From positions 682,001 to 746,000 of the forward strand of contig NZ_VOQF01000001.1 in assembly GCF_007994985.1 (NCBI RefSeq): a DNA stretch of 64,000 nucleotides, written 5' to 3'. Below, piece after piece: positions 31,031 through 42,528 of this stretch; the stretch's first letter is position 1, and each line of letters starts with the position of its first letter. The translations under genes were made by a program, and so were the position numbers. The notes below the pieces were generated by a model, which made no database searches, was not told where the DNA came from, and worked only from the letters and a program-made list of their open reading frames with translations. The stretch is from Metabacillus litoralis. GTDB lineage: Bacteria; Bacillota; Bacilli; Bacillales; Bacillaceae.

Positions 31031-31920
31031 TTTACCCCTCCTTGACGATTTGCTTTCGCTTCAGTCGGCATTCTGATTGCATTTTCAAGTGTTGGTACTT
31101 CACCTATTACACGGATTGCTCGTTCCACATCTCTTTCCTGTGGTAAAACAAATACACCAAGTCGACCATCATCAAGGTCTCGTTTTGCAAGTGGTACAAG
31201 AGCTGGTTCTCCGGAATCTCGAAATACACCTAATGCTGTTGAAACATCATGAAGAATAGCTTGTCGTTGACCAAGATTTGCAATTGTCATTTTTGCATTT
31301 GAATTCTTAGGTGTTAAAACAAACCCCATCCCATAATTTAAAATAGCTTTTTGTTTTTCTGGAATACCTATATTCATAATATAAATATTATCTACGTATA
31401 ACCCTGCACCCTCAAATCTTATTTCAGCATGCTCAATTTCAACAAGATCTTTAATTCTGCTTCCAGACATTAATTTCCTTGAAATAAGGTAACAAATTAC
31501 TCCAACAATTAGGGCAACATAAATATTTACGACTAAATAAGCAAACGTAGTAAATAGCGATGTAAAAATAACTAAATAATTTCTACTCTCAAATGCAATA
31601 GCTATACCCTCTATATATGTTTTACCTCTTGGAACAAGTTCGTAATCATCTAATACAGTTAGTGTATTCCTCTCCATATTTCGGACATCTCGAAATTGCG
31701 AGGCAGCTAGAGTTAAAAAGGTAATAGCAGTAAAATCCTCTTCCATTATAGATGGAACAGCTACTGTCCCTAGTCCTGCAGCAATAAACCCTAAAGCTAC
31801 ATGAATTATTTTCCCATGGAGATATGTTGGATATTGGCGATAGTCCGTTTTAAGCATATGTAGTCTTGTTAAAACTCCTACGATGACGCCGAATAAAACT
31901 GGCATTGTATATTCATTCAT
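31027..31920 (-). CDS. seaA: YIEGIA-family sporulation membrane protein SeaA
   Basis: Membrane protein of 297 residues containing the family signature TYIEGIAIAFESRNYL. Helices are visible near the N-terminus (MPVLFGVIVGVL), around residues 35-55, and FTTFAYLVVNIYVALIVGVICYL in mid-protein, followed by a soluble C-terminal domain. In B. subtilis seaA (yphB) is a spore-envelope assembly gene. The start at 31920 lies 1 bp after the yphA stop; an upstream frame overlapping yphA is less likely. Confidence 0.82.
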   Translation of the reverse strand: MNEYTMPVLFGVIVGVLTRLHMLKTDYRQYPTYLHGKIIHVALGFIAAGLGTVAVPSIMEEDFTAITFLTLAASQFRDVRNMERNTLTVLDDYELVPRGKTYIEGIAIAFESRNYLVIFTSLFTTFAYLVVNIYVALIVGVICYLISRKLMSGSRIKDLVEIEHAEIRFEGAGLYVDNIYIMNIGIPEKQKAILNYGMGFVLTPKNSNAKMTIANLGQRQAILHDVSTALGVFRDSGEPALVPLAKRDLDDGRLGVFVLPQERDVERAIRVIGEVPTLENAIRMPTEAKANRQGGVK

Positions 31921-31921
31921 A

Positions 31922-32539
31922 TTATCCCTGCTTCTCCTTTGCTGTTTTTTGTAGCCTTTGTAGTTTTTGTACATTTTGTTCAAAAAAGATAATGAGTTGA
32001 TGAAACATTGACCATATGTAAATAGAGAAGCAGCCAATTACGACTATATCTAAAAATGCTGGATTTCCAATACTAATCCCATTATGAAATTTAGACATAA
32101 CCATCCAGTACAACAATTCACCATGACATGTTGACATAATAAATAATGCATATCTTTGGACATTACTTTTCCCTAAGAAAATTGCTATTATACTAACAAT
32201 CAAACTCACGATAAGTCGATAGTCTATAACAAACCAAACAGGATCATAGATACTGAATAACATGATACCCGCGTAAGCAAACGTTATTGTTGTAGATGAA
32301 AAATAAAATAGTATTATATTTGTATTTTTTTGTTTTACTGTAAGATAGTAACTATAAATCAGCATTAATAAAAAAGGGAAAGATAGTTGATAATGATCTA
32401 TAGTCATGGCAGCTTTACTTGAAAATATGATTAACAAAATAAGAACAGATAGTTTATCTCTGTGATGATTTTTCTCCATTATGAATGTGGTATAAACCCA
32501 CGCTATCCACATAAACCAATAAAAGATAATTCCTTCCAC
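31922..32539 (-). CDS. yphA: Polytopic membrane protein YphA
   Basis: 205 residues with about six hydrophobic helices (for example FYWFMWIAWVYTTFI, FPFLLMLIYSYYLTV, LIVSLIVSIIAIFLG) and a basic C-terminal tail. Identified from its position before seaA, as in B. subtilis. Function unknown; the cluster suggests a sporulation role. Confidence 0.7.
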   Translation of the reverse strand: MEGIIFYWFMWIAWVYTTFIMEKNHHRDKLSVLILLIIFSSKAAMTIDHYQLSFPFLLMLIYSYYLTVKQKNTNIILFYFSSTTITFAYAGIMLFSIYDPVWFVIDYRLIVSLIVSIIAIFLGKSNVQRYALFIMSTCHGELLYWMVMSKFHNGISIGNPAFLDIVVIGCFSIYIWSMFHQLIIFFEQNVQKLQRLQKTAKEKQG

Positions 32540-32674
32540 TAATCAACCCCTCCTACTATTCCCATTATGTCTGTTTCCAATTAGCTTTAATCGAAAATAA
32601 ACAAAAAATAGTACTAATGATTTTTAGCTACTTTGCAAAAAATGAAGATATCGACAAATAAGGAGGTATGAAAA

Positions 32675-32809
32675 ATGGGTAAAGACCGCCAAGAGAAGAA
32701 GCTTAGAGAAAGTGGACGAGTTGAATCTGATCGAGACCAATCACTTGATTATCCAGGTGCTACAAGGATGGAAGGTCCTGAAGCTGCTAGAGAACGTAAT
32801 AGAAAATAA
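32675..32809 (+). CDS. ypzI: YpzI family small protein
   Basis: 44 residues starting MGKDRQEKKLRESGRVESDR, very hydrophilic, matching the YpzI family. AGGAGG lies 9 bp before the ATG. On the plus strand, convergent with fni, sharing a bidirectional terminator. Small spore-forming-specific proteins of this sort are often sporulation genes, but that is inference. Confidence 0.85.
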   Translation: MGKDRQEKKLRESGRVESDRDQSLDYPGATRMEGPEAARERNRK

Positions 32810-32875
32810 ATTGTACGTATGAAAGGCACAATTCCAAAAAAATAATCAGTTTAGATTTTGCTGCACATTTGATTC

Positions 32876-32927
32876 AAAAAACCCCAAAGGCAAGTTGATA
32901 TAAAATCAACTTGCCTTTGGGGTTTTT
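32876..32927. terminator. Bidirectional terminator between ypzI and fni
   Basis: Perfect 23-bp inverted repeat (32876-32898 and 32905-32927) with A-runs on the left and T-runs on the right, suited to both converging transcripts. Confidence 0.92.
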
Positions 32928-32933
32928 AATTAT

Positions 32934-35148
<2,215 letters not shown>

Positions 35149-35338
35149 CTCAATTACCTCCTTGTCAAAACCTGCGCGACTTTTGATTAACTATATGTAT
35201 GATTTCATTTTATCATAGATATGTAACAGCATAAATAAAATGAAAAATACCTCTATTATTAAACTTCTAATAAATGGGTCAATTTGTCAAGTAAATACTC
35301 TCAATTTAATATTTCTTATCTATGCTTCTTCGAAGGTT

Positions 35339-35373
35339 GTTTATACCTTTTAAGCACTCAAAAAGGTATAAAC
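35339..35373. repeat. Perfect 13-bp inverted repeat after plsC
   Basis: GTTTATACCTTTT and AAAAGGTATAAAC with a 9-nt loop, 17 bp past the plsC stop. There is no U-tract; it may be an RNA-stabilising or weak terminating hairpin. Confidence 0.6.
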
Positions 35374-35389
35374 ATAATCTGAATACCAT

Positions 35390-35965
35390 CTATTTTTTTA
35401 TAAGATTTCCTATTTCACTCATGATAATATTCGTCATTTCTTCAGGAGAGATCTTCTCCTGACGATATTTTTCCATATTTATTGGTTTCCCGTAAACAAC
35501 TCTTAATGTTTTTAATGACTTGTAGGGCCCAATAATTGCACACGGAACAACCGCTGCATCTGATCTAAGTGCAAAAAAACCTGCACCTGGTAAACCTTTG
35601 CCTAGCTCACCATTTTTACTTCTTGTACCTTCAGGGAACAATCCTAAAACATTCCCTTCCTTTAAAACCTTTAAACCAGCTCTAAGTGCTTCACGATCAC
35701 CACCGCCACGTTTGACAGGGAATGTTCCAAAGTTCTTAAGAAGACCGTTTAAAACCGGCACATTGAATAGCTCTGCTTTAGCCATAAAAAAAACTTTTCT
35801 AGGAGAAGTAACTCCTACTACAGGAGGATCCAGGTTGCTAATATGATTGGTACAAAGCAAAACAGCACCCTCTTTTGGAAAATGCTCTAATCCTTCAACC
35901 TTTATTCGATATGTAGGTTTAAGCAGACCTGCAACAACAGATCTAGCAAATGGGTATAATGACAC
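35390..35965 (-). CDS. plsC: 1-acyl-sn-glycerol-3-phosphate acyltransferase
   Basis: Makes phosphatidic acid by acylating lysophosphatidic acid at the membrane. The 191-residue protein has the catalytic NHISNLDP (HX4D) and FPEGTRSKNG motifs plus an N-terminal hydrophobic segment. It begins 4 bp after cmk, a common Bacillus pairing (cmk-plsC-ypfD). Confidence 0.93.
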   Translation of the reverse strand: MSLYPFARSVVAGLLKPTYRIKVEGLEHFPKEGAVLLCTNHISNLDPPVVGVTSPRKVFFMAKAELFNVPVLNGLLKNFGTFPVKRGGGDREALRAGLKVLKEGNVLGLFPEGTRSKNGELGKGLPGAGFFALRSDAAVVPCAIIGPYKSLKTLRVVYGKPINMEKYRQEKISPEEMTNIIMSEIGNLIKK

Positions 35966-35969
35966 GTTA

Positions 35970-36641
35970 TCAAAGCCTTTCTTCTATATATTCTTCGATT
36001 TTTGCAACAACGTCTTGTATTGACAAAGCAGTTGTGTCTAATTCAATTGCATCATCTGCTTTTTTAAGTGGGGCAATCTCTCTTTCTGAATCTAATTTAT
36101 CTCGATTTGCTATTTCTATTTTTAATTTCTCTAAATCTGCTGAAAATCCTTTTTTTATATTTTCTTCATAACGTCTTTTTGCTCGCTCTTCTACAGATGC
36201 TTTTAAAAATATTTTCACTTCTGCATTAGGCAGTACATGCGTTCCAATATCTCTTCCATCCATAACAACTCCACCGTCTACAGCTAAGTCTCGTTGTCTT
36301 CGTAACATTTCTTCTCTTACCTTTGAATGCATTGCTACGAATGATACATTGTTTGTTACTACATCCGTTCTAATCAATTCTGTTACATCTTCTTTATTAA
36401 TCAATACAATTTGACCTTTATCTGACGGATTAAGATCAATTGTTATCGTTGATAAAACATTTGCTACTTTATTCTCATCTTTTAGATCCACATTAGCTTC
36501 TAATGCTTTATAAGTTAGTGCTCTATACATAGCACCTGTATCTATATATATGTATGAATAATGCTCTGCAATTATTTTAGCAACTGTACTTTTGCCTGCA
36601 GCTGCTGGTCCATCTATTGCTATTGATAATTTTTGTTTCAT
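35970..36641 (-). CDS. cmk: Cytidylate kinase
   Basis: Phosphorylates CMP and dCMP. The 223-residue protein has the P-loop [10 protein letters not shown] at residue 9, [13 protein letters not shown], and [14 protein letters not shown]. The ATG at 36641 has TTGGAGGA upstream; a TTG four codons earlier belongs to that site. Start of the cmk-plsC unit. Confidence 0.95.
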   Translation of the reverse strand: MKQKLSIAIDGPAAAGKSTVAKIIAEHYSYIYIDTGAMYRALTYKALEANVDLKDENKVANVLSTITIDLNPSDKGQIVLINKEDVTELIRTDVVTNNVSFVAMHSKVREEMLRRQRDLAVDGGVVMDGRDIGTHVLPNAEVKIFLKASVEERAKRRYEENIKKGFSADLEKLKIEIANRDKLDSEREIAPLKKADDAIELDTTALSIQDVVAKIEEYIEERL

Positions 36642-36715
36642 TGTTTCCTCCAAATAGGTTTTTAGTCTAGTAGTTTTTAAATAAGTTATCCTAAAAAAAC
36701 GGGTGCTTTATCGTA

Positions 36716-36766
36716 TAAAAAGTTCTATTCTGTAAAAATCAATAAATCTTTATTCAGAACAGAACT
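36716..36766 (-). terminator. Probable terminator between ypfB and cmk
   Basis: AGTTCTATTCTG and CAGAACAGAACT pair over 11 of 12 bases with a long AT loop, followed on the minus strand by TTTTATA. Confidence 0.55.
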
Positions 36767-36849
36767 ATAATAATATCGATGTACGCAACAAGAATCACTA
36801 ATTAGATATTCACTTTCTATCATGCAAAATTACATCCTCTAATAGTATC

Positions 36850-37032
36850 TCATTCACTCTGACTAAACGTCTCTAACCATTCTGTTATCGTAATTTTGTT
36901 AACTCCTTCATATTGAACAACTCTAGAAAGATATGGTTGAATGTTATTTTGTTGAACTAAAATTTGTGCACATATCAATATAATAAATTGTATGACAATT
37001 AGCTTTATTAAAATACGATCAAGTCTTTTCAT
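36850..37032 (-). CDS. ypfB: Small membrane protein YpfB (DUF5359 type)
   Basis: 60 residues: a short basic N-terminus, one membrane helix (ILIKLIVIQFIILICAQIL), and an extracytoplasmic tail. Identified by place between ypfA and cmk. Function unknown. Confidence 0.75.
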   Translation of the reverse strand: MKRLDRILIKLIVIQFIILICAQILVQQNNIQPYLSRVVQYEGVNKITITEWLETFSQSE

Positions 37033-37084
37033 TACAACGTCATCTCCGGTATTTTTTTACTAGTATGCTTAAAAATACCTAATT

Positions 37085-37744
37085 TTATTCTGTAATGAGT
37101 CCTCTTCTACGCATAAGTATTTGCTGTTCAAAGCAAAAACGAATAATTGTTTGGCGTTTAAATTCATCAAACTCAATAAATTGTATCGGTGCTTTCACAA
37201 AATTTTCATGCTCTACATCTATAAAACGAATAATCTTAGCTTTCATTTTAAGATATTCAATTTTTTCAGTTTGAAAAGGTAAGGAAAACCAAATTAATAC
37301 TTCTTGATTAGGCCTTAATTTTGTTGACTTAGGAACTATAATTGCTGCACCACCTGCACTGATATCTGAAGTGACAGCAGTAAAAGGTTGAAACTCCTTA
37401 TTAATAGGGTGAATTGCAATATCCAATGTTGTATCTATTCTTACATATTCTCTTCTTTGAACCCGTGTTAAATGCTCATCTCCTGGATAAGTAACAGAAA
37501 TCATCGGTATATTCTCTTTAACTCTTCCAGTTACCTCAGTATGGAAGCGATAGACACTCTCAATATTTACAAAGGATGCAATTAGTTCTGTACCCAGCAT
37601 TAAATAAGCAGTTCTACCCGTTTCACTGTTTACTGGATAGTCAAAATATAATATGTTTCCCTTTCGCTCAACTAGTTTGCATTTTAATCTTTCTAATACT
37701 GATCCCTTTGTCTCTAAGTTAATGACATCCCCAATTTTTATCAC
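37085..37744 (-). CDS. ypfA: PilZ-domain cyclic-di-GMP receptor (YcgR/YpfA family)
   Basis: In B. subtilis this protein binds c-di-GMP and acts as a brake on flagellar rotation. The 219-residue form has an N-terminal YcgR-like domain and a C-terminal PilZ domain with the RxxxR-type ligand motif (RVQRREYVR) and DISAGGAAI. I prefer the GTG at 37744, which aligns with family N-termini; an ATG at 37825 in frame has only a weak ribosome site. Confidence 0.85.
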   Translation of the reverse strand: MIKIGDVINLETKGSVLERLKCKLVERKGNILYFDYPVNSETGRTAYLMLGTELIASFVNIESVYRFHTEVTGRVKENIPMISVTYPGDEHLTRVQRREYVRIDTTLDIAIHPINKEFQPFTAVTSDISAGGAAIIVPKSTKLRPNQEVLIWFSLPFQTEKIEYLKMKAKIIRFIDVEHENFVKAPIQFIEFDEFKRQTIIRFCFEQQILMRRRGLITE

Positions 37745-37934
37745 ATTATCACTCTCTCTAATTGCTCTCTTTCTTATTAAAGCATGGACGAATCCGATGT
37801 GCAAGAGAACATTCACTGTATACATATTACCTATTACTTTGTAATCATTTTAAGTATTTTCCTTTCAGCTACCTTGCAAGATAAAACCTTCATTTATCGT
37901 TTTATTAAATAAAAAAACACGAACAACCAATAAT

Positions 37935-38281
37935 GGGGCTGAGACATAATTAAAGATGTCATACAAAAAGACGAATAAATCTAAATTCAGTTAAGTTATA
38001 AGAAACAAGTTCGTTCCATTGGGCTGCAGACATAAGATTCGCCGGGGAGGAAGCTAAGCCTTCTCGTAAGCTGCGCCCCTGTGGGGTCTCAGCCTTTCCT
38101 CTGCACCCGCAGGAGTCAAATGTCTTCCACTCCATTCCACTAGTTCTTAAAAATAGTATGCAAAATCAAAAATCTATTGAATACAACAATTAAAAACCCG
38201 AAATATTAGGCGAATAATTAATTGAAATATCTCCTAATATTTCGGGCTTATCATTAGTATAAATACTTATGACCCAGCCTC
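37935..38281. mobile_element. Small element, family 2, with terminator-like hairpin
   Basis: 347 bp with ends GGGGCTGAGACATAA and (inverted) GAGGCTGGGTCATAA, 12 of 15 matching. It contains a GC-rich core (GTGGGGTCTC, CCCGCAGGAGTC, CTTCCACTCCATTCCACTAG). A second copy is at 58036. I do not see a target duplication. The right end is 14 bp from the ypeB stop. No coding sequence. Confidence 0.6.
38190..38246 (-). terminator. Terminator-like hairpin downstream of ypeB, inside the family-2 element
   Basis: Perfect 14-bp arms CCCGAAATATTAGG/CCTAATATTTCGGG (38197-38210 and 38233-38246), then TTTTTAATT on the minus strand. It is the only good terminator after sleB-ypeB. Confidence 0.7.
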
Positions 38282-38295
38282 TAGTTTAATATAAA

Positions 38296-39642
38296 TTATA
38301 CTTCCTGAAAAATCGGCTCTGGGTTCTTTAATTTTTCAATCTTCTCTTCTGTACCATTTTCAGCATCGATGAATATTCTGTACGTATCATTGTCAATTGT
38401 CCCTAAAAACTCATAACAAAGTATTTCTTCACCAAATTCATTCATTATAATAGACAATCTTTCTTGTTGTAACTCTAACCTTGGATTTAACATTTCAGCT
38501 GCTTCATCACGTGAGACTTTCGGCTTTGGAATATCACGTTTTTTGTGTGCAGCTAAATAATCTCTTGCTGTAAAACCAATAACCTTTCCATCATCCAGGG
38601 CGACTTTCATTCTTAGTGCGTCTGGATAAATTCTAACACCATTTTCTATCGTTACAAATGAAAACACACCGATATTATCATATTGCGCACTTTCAAAAAG
38701 ATCTAAATTTTCAAAGCCGTGATCTTTAAGAAATTTTCTTGCATTTTCTGTTGCTTCATTTAAACCAATCTTTTTTTCTTTAATATCTCTATTTTGTACT
38801 AAGAAAATTGGATATCCGCCTTTTTTTGTTATATCCATATTGATATCGGCACTGCTTTTTTTATCATGCATGGAGATGCTATAAAAACCATAGTTTGCAC
38901 CATCACCATTTTCTGTCACTTTTATATCTGATACTTCATTCTCAACAAATTCTTTTGCAACTTTCCGTGCTTCTTCCTCACTTATCTTATTTCCCTTTAA
39001 GTTTTCAAAACCTTCACCCATATTCTTCTTCATTGAAGTCAGGCTTGCACCAAATTCTGTTTCTGAATATGACTTTACATTTTCCTCAACAGTTTCAAAG
39101 CCATCGATGATCGTATTATCCATTTGTTTTTGACCAGATGCGAGTGCAAGCTCTACGTCCATCCATCTCAAATTATTTTCAAGAACCAGATTTTGCACTT
39201 TTCTTAGCTCTTGTTGAATATCTGCAGCTTGAGTGTACATTGATTTTAGTGTTTCGTATTCCTTTTCTGTTAGAGGATCCTTTTCTAAATCTCGTACAGC
39301 AGTACGATAACTAAAGTCACTTATTCCTGCTAAAAATTCCTCTGTTTTATTAAATGGAAGTAGTGTTAAAGGTAATTGTCCAACATCAGATTGTGCTTCA
39401 GAAGTAATTCTCCAAACATCTGCTAACGCTGGTGACAATGATTTCCTCGTATTCATCGCAAGTGTACTTCCAATTTGATCATGTAATTGATCTACTCGGT
39501 ATGTTAAATCATGAAAAGCACGTTGGTAATTATTTTCAGCTTGAACTAAAATCGCATTTTTTTCTTGATGTTCCTTATAACCCCAAAAGCTAGTTCCAAT
39601 AACCGCAATCGATAAGATTCCAATAAATATTCCACGTATCAT
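38296..39642 (-). CDS. ypeB: Germination protein YpeB
   Basis: Partner of SleB: holds and protects the lytic enzyme in the dormant spore. The 448-residue protein has an N-terminal membrane helix (IFIGILSIAVIGTSFWG), a long helical region, and C-terminal PepSY-like repeats (EEARKVAKEFVENEVSDIKV, ATENARKFLKDHGFENL, RDEAAEMLNP). It starts 15 bp after sleB. Confidence 0.95.
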   Translation of the reverse strand: MIRGIFIGILSIAVIGTSFWGYKEHQEKNAILVQAENNYQRAFHDLTYRVDQLHDQIGSTLAMNTRKSLSPALADVWRITSEAQSDVGQLPLTLLPFNKTEEFLAGISDFSYRTAVRDLEKDPLTEKEYETLKSMYTQAADIQQELRKVQNLVLENNLRWMDVELALASGQKQMDNTIIDGFETVEENVKSYSETEFGASLTSMKKNMGEGFENLKGNKISEEEARKVAKEFVENEVSDIKVTENGDGANYGFYSISMHDKKSSADINMDITKKGGYPIFLVQNRDIKEKKIGLNEATENARKFLKDHGFENLDLFESAQYDNIGVFSFVTIENGVRIYPDALRMKVALDDGKVIGFTARDYLAAHKKRDIPKPKVSRDEAAEMLNPRLELQQERLSIIMNEFGEEILCYEFLGTIDNDTYRIFIDAENGTEEKIEKLKNPEPIFQEV

Positions 39643-39657
39643 GTGTTATCACCCTTT

Positions 39658-41412
39658 CTATTCACAGAAAATATGCTTTCCGATACGTTTTATTTGTGGT
39701 CTTCCCCAAATCCAAGAGCTTGTAGCTGTATCTGGGTTGAAATAATATAATGCTTCTCCAGTCGGATCAAAACCATTTAAAGCATCTAAAACAGCTTTTT
39801 TTGCGGAATCATTAGGTGTAAGCCAAATTTGCCCATCAGCAACTGCTGTAAAAGCACGTGGCTCAAAGATAACACCTGAAACTGTATTAGGAAAGGTTGA
39901 GCTGTTTAAGCGGTTGACTATAACTGCGGCTACGGCAACTTGTCCAATATAAGGCTCTCCGCGTGCTTCCCCGTATACTGCATTTGCCATGAGCTTTATG
40001 TCATTTTGTGAGAACCCTGCAGGAATGTTCACTGCTGTTGAATCTTTTTGGTTATTTTCATTTTGTTCATTCTGATTTTGTTGTTCTTGATTTTGCTGCT
40101 CCTGCTGCTGATTTTGTTGTCCTTGGTTTTGTTGCTCCTGCTGCTGTTGTTGATTTTGTTGTTCTTGGTTTTGTTGCTCCTGCTGCTGTTGTTGATTTTG
40201 TTGTTCTTGGTTTTGTTGCTCCTGCTGCTGTTGTTGATTTTGTTGTTCTTGGTTTTGTTGCTCCTGCTGCTGTTGTTGATTTTGTTGTTCTTGGTTTTGT
40301 TGCTCCTGCTGCTGTTGTTGATTTTGTTGTTCTTGGTTTTGTTGCTCCTGCTGCTGTTGTTGATTTTGTTGTTCTTGGTTTTGTTGCTCCTGCTGCTGTT
40401 GTTGATTTTGTTGTTCTTGGTTTTGTTGCTCCTGCTGCTGTTGTTGATTTTGTTGTTCTTGGTTTTGTTGCTCCTGCTGCTGTTGTTGATTTTGTTGTTC
40501 TTGGTTTTGTTGCTCCTGCTGCTGTTGTTGATTTTGTTGTTCTTGGTTTTGTTGCTCCTGCTGCTGTTGTTGATTTTGTTGTTCTTGGTTTTGTTGCTCC
40601 TGCTGCTGTTGCTGATTTTGTTGTTCTTGGTTTTGTTGCTCCTGCTGCTGTTGCTGATTTTGTTGTTCTTGGTTTTGTTGCTCCTGCTGTTGTTGCTGAT
40701 TTTGTTGTTCTTGGTTTTGTTGCTCCTGCTGCTGTTGCTGATTTTGTTGTTCTTGGTTTTGTTGCTCCTGCTGCTGTTGCTGATTTTGTTGTTCTTGGTT
40801 TTGTTGCTCCTGCTGCTGTTGCTGATTTTGTTGTTCTTGGTTTTGTTGCTCCTGCTGCTGTTGGTTTTGTTGTTGTTGGTTTTTCTGCTCCTGCTGCTTA
40901 TTTTGTTGTGTTTGCTGTTGTTGATTTCCTTGTGCTTTATAGTTTTTTTCTTGTTGTTGCTTTCTTTGTTCCGCTGCTTGTCTTGCTTTTTGAATTTGTT
41001 GTTCAGAAGGTGCTGATTGGATACTAAGGGGCACACCTCCATAGTGGGTGAATCTTCTTCCTTTATTTATTTGTTCATACACAAAATCTTTATAAAATTT
41101 AGTCGAATTTACGAGCATATCCTTCGTTTTCTGACCAACTAAACCATCGACCTCTTCTAACCCGAACATGTTTTGAAAATTTCTAACCGCCCAATAGGTG
41201 CTCCACCCGTAGACACCATCAATTGTTCCGTGGTAATAGCCGTTATATTGAAGCCTTGCTTGTAATTCAATAACATCACTACCCGTCGCACCTCTTTGGA
41301 TAGTTTGTTGTGAAAAAGCATGTGCTTCAGGTACATTTAGTGAAAGAAATTGAAATGTGAAGGATGTTATCGTCAATACTGCAACCATCAACATTATGCG
41401 CATCTTTTTCAT
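39658..41412 (-). CDS. sleB: Spore cortex-lytic enzyme SleB with a greatly expanded Q-rich linker
   Basis: Lytic transglycosylase that degrades muramic-lactam cortex peptidoglycan at germination. Order: signal peptide 1-32 (ending AHA), peptidoglycan-binding domain about 36-97 (GSDVIELQARLQYNGYY), a Gln/Glu/Asn-rich linker about 150-455, and the catalytic Hydrolase_2 domain from about 465 with the catalytic Glu in AVYGEARGEP. At 584 residues it is nearly twice B. subtilis SleB (305); the excess is the linker, coded by a 42-bp tandem array. Both functional domains look intact. Operon with ypeB, forespore (sigma-G) expression expected. Confidence 0.95.
   Translation of the reverse strand: MKKMRIMLMVAVLTITSFTFQFLSLNVPEAHAFSQQTIQRGATGSDVIELQARLQYNGYYHGTIDGVYGWSTYWAVRNFQNMFGLEEVDGLVGQKTKDMLVNSTKFYKDFVYEQINKGRRFTHYGGVPLSIQSAPSEQQIQKARQAAEQRKQQQEKNYKAQGNQQQQTQQNKQQEQKNQQQQNQQQQEQQNQEQQNQQQQQEQQNQEQQNQQQQQEQQNQEQQNQQQQQEQQNQEQQNQQQQQEQQNQEQQNQQQQQEQQNQEQQNQQQQQEQQNQEQQNQQQQQEQQNQEQQNQQQQQEQQNQEQQNQQQQQEQQNQEQQNQQQQQEQQNQEQQNQQQQQEQQNQEQQNQQQQQEQQNQEQQNQQQQQEQQNQEQQNQQQQQEQQNQEQQNQQQQQEQQNQEQQNQQQQQEQQNQEQQNQQQQQEQQNQGQQNQQQEQQNQEQQNQNEQNENNQKDSTAVNIPAGFSQNDIKLMANAVYGEARGEPYIGQVAVAAVIVNRLNSSTFPNTVSGVIFEPRAFTAVADGQIWLTPNDSAKKAVLDALNGFDPTGEALYYFNPDTATSSWIWGRPQIKRIGKHIFCE
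40125..40874. repeat. 42-bp tandem repeat array within sleB
   Basis: Units start every 42 bp from 40125 to 40839: 17 complete copies and one partial, each coding 14 residues of the type NQEQQNQQQQQEQQ. Copies 1-11 (40125-40586) carry GTTGTTG near the end of the unit; copies 12-17 carry GTTGCTG. Imperfect Gln-rich repeats continue on both sides (about 40081-40930). Confidence 0.95.
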
Positions 41413-41488
41413 GTTGCTGCCTCCTCAAGTAGATGTAATTGCTTAAACGTATTTTTTGTAGTCTTTGGTATTTTATTCATAACAAATT

Positions 41489-41552
41489 AAAAGACATCCA
41501 AATTAAACATTTCATGGTAGCATAATTGTTTGTTTTGAATGTCTCTTTTTTA
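41489..41552 (-). terminator. Possible terminator after prsW
   Basis: AGACAT-CCAAATTAAACA faces TGTTTGTTTTG-AATGTCT with mismatches; U-rich on both sides. It is 110 bp past the prsW stop. Confidence 0.4.
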
Positions 41553-41659
41553 GAAGATATTTTAGTTTTTAAAGATAAATTTTTATAGATCTATAAGTCA
41601 TTACAGATGGTTTCACAGAGAATAGATCAAGCGAAGTAGAATAATACCGAAACAAATTT

Positions 41660-42322
41660 TCAAGACAATCTTGAATCTAAAATTTTAACTCTAGCTTTTT
41701 TTGCTTTACGTAAAGCAAACCACCATAATAACAACATAAATGGGACCATTATATATTTCCAATTCATATAACTTAATAAAATAGTATCGTAAACTGAATG
41801 TAACAATATTGGTACAGACCAAGAAACTAGTATCCATTTCTTTCGATTACTACCTTCAGAGAATTTACCCTTCCCTAAATAGTATCCCATGATAACCCCA
41901 AATAACGCATGGCTTGAGACAGGTAATATCGCACGACCTAATGCATATTCAACTCCATTTGCAAATAAATACAATATATTTTCTAATGTAGCAAACCCTA
42001 ATGAAACGGCAACACCATAAACAATCCCATCATAATGTTCATTAAATTCTACATGTTGATAAATTGTAAAAAACAACACAAACCACTTAAAAAATTCTTC
42101 TAGAAATCCAACTGCAACAAAAGTGTATAAAGTTTCTGATGTAAAAACACCTTCCACTTCTAAAACATATTGGATAAACATAATAGGAAAAACAAGCAAA
42201 GCACCAAATATAAAAGATCTCAGCACTAAAATAACTGGTTCGGATTCATACTGATCTCTTAAATAGAAATAACTTAATAAAGCAAGACCTGGGGCAATGC
42301 CCGCAGAAATAATCGCAATCAT
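41660..42322 (-). CDS. prsW: Site-1 intramembrane-associated protease PrsW
   Basis: Membrane protease that starts regulated proteolysis of the anti-sigma factor RsiW in B. subtilis. The 220-residue protein has several helices and the paired catalytic glutamates in [12 protein letters not shown], plus [14 protein letters not shown] and LLHSVYDT conserved further on. It lies downstream of ansA's divergent start and next to sleB, as ypdC does. Confidence 0.92.
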   Translation of the reverse strand: MIAIISAGIAPGLALLSYFYLRDQYESEPVILVLRSFIFGALLVFPIMFIQYVLEVEGVFTSETLYTFVAVGFLEEFFKWFVLFFTIYQHVEFNEHYDGIVYGVAVSLGFATLENILYLFANGVEYALGRAILPVSSHALFGVIMGYYLGKGKFSEGSNRKKWILVSWSVPILLHSVYDTILLSYMNWKYIMVPFMLLLWWFALRKAKKARVKILDSRLS

Positions 42323-42528
42323 TCACAGGCCTCTTTTCTTATTGTATCTGTTAAACCCTCCTGGTTCCTCAATAGAAGGCGTTTCTTCCGTATACCATCC
42401 CTACTCTTAGATTTCTCTATCTAAAAATGGAAGTTTTTCTTTCATTATCGTATCATGTTATCGTAAAATTGAAAATGTCTACTGTCGTAATTTCGTAGAT
42501 TTTAGTAGAAACAAGGAGGTTCAAAAAA

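Noticed and set aside
40125-40874. CRISPR-like regular repeats
   Set aside because: The units are contiguous with no spacers and lie inside a coding sequence; this is a minisatellite.
40008-41042. Long open frames on both strands across the sleB repeat (337, 339 and 322 codons)
   Set aside because: The 42-bp unit is a multiple of three and lacks stops in several frames, so all copies stay open. The products are simple repeats (VVLGFVAPAAV, LLLLLLLI, SSRSNKTKNNKI) without ribosome sites. Only the SleB frame has domains at both ends.
41413-41480. A sigma-G promoter for sleB
   Set aside because: TGAATA is present upstream but I find no fitting -10 at 17-18 bp, so I leave it out despite the expected sigma-G control.
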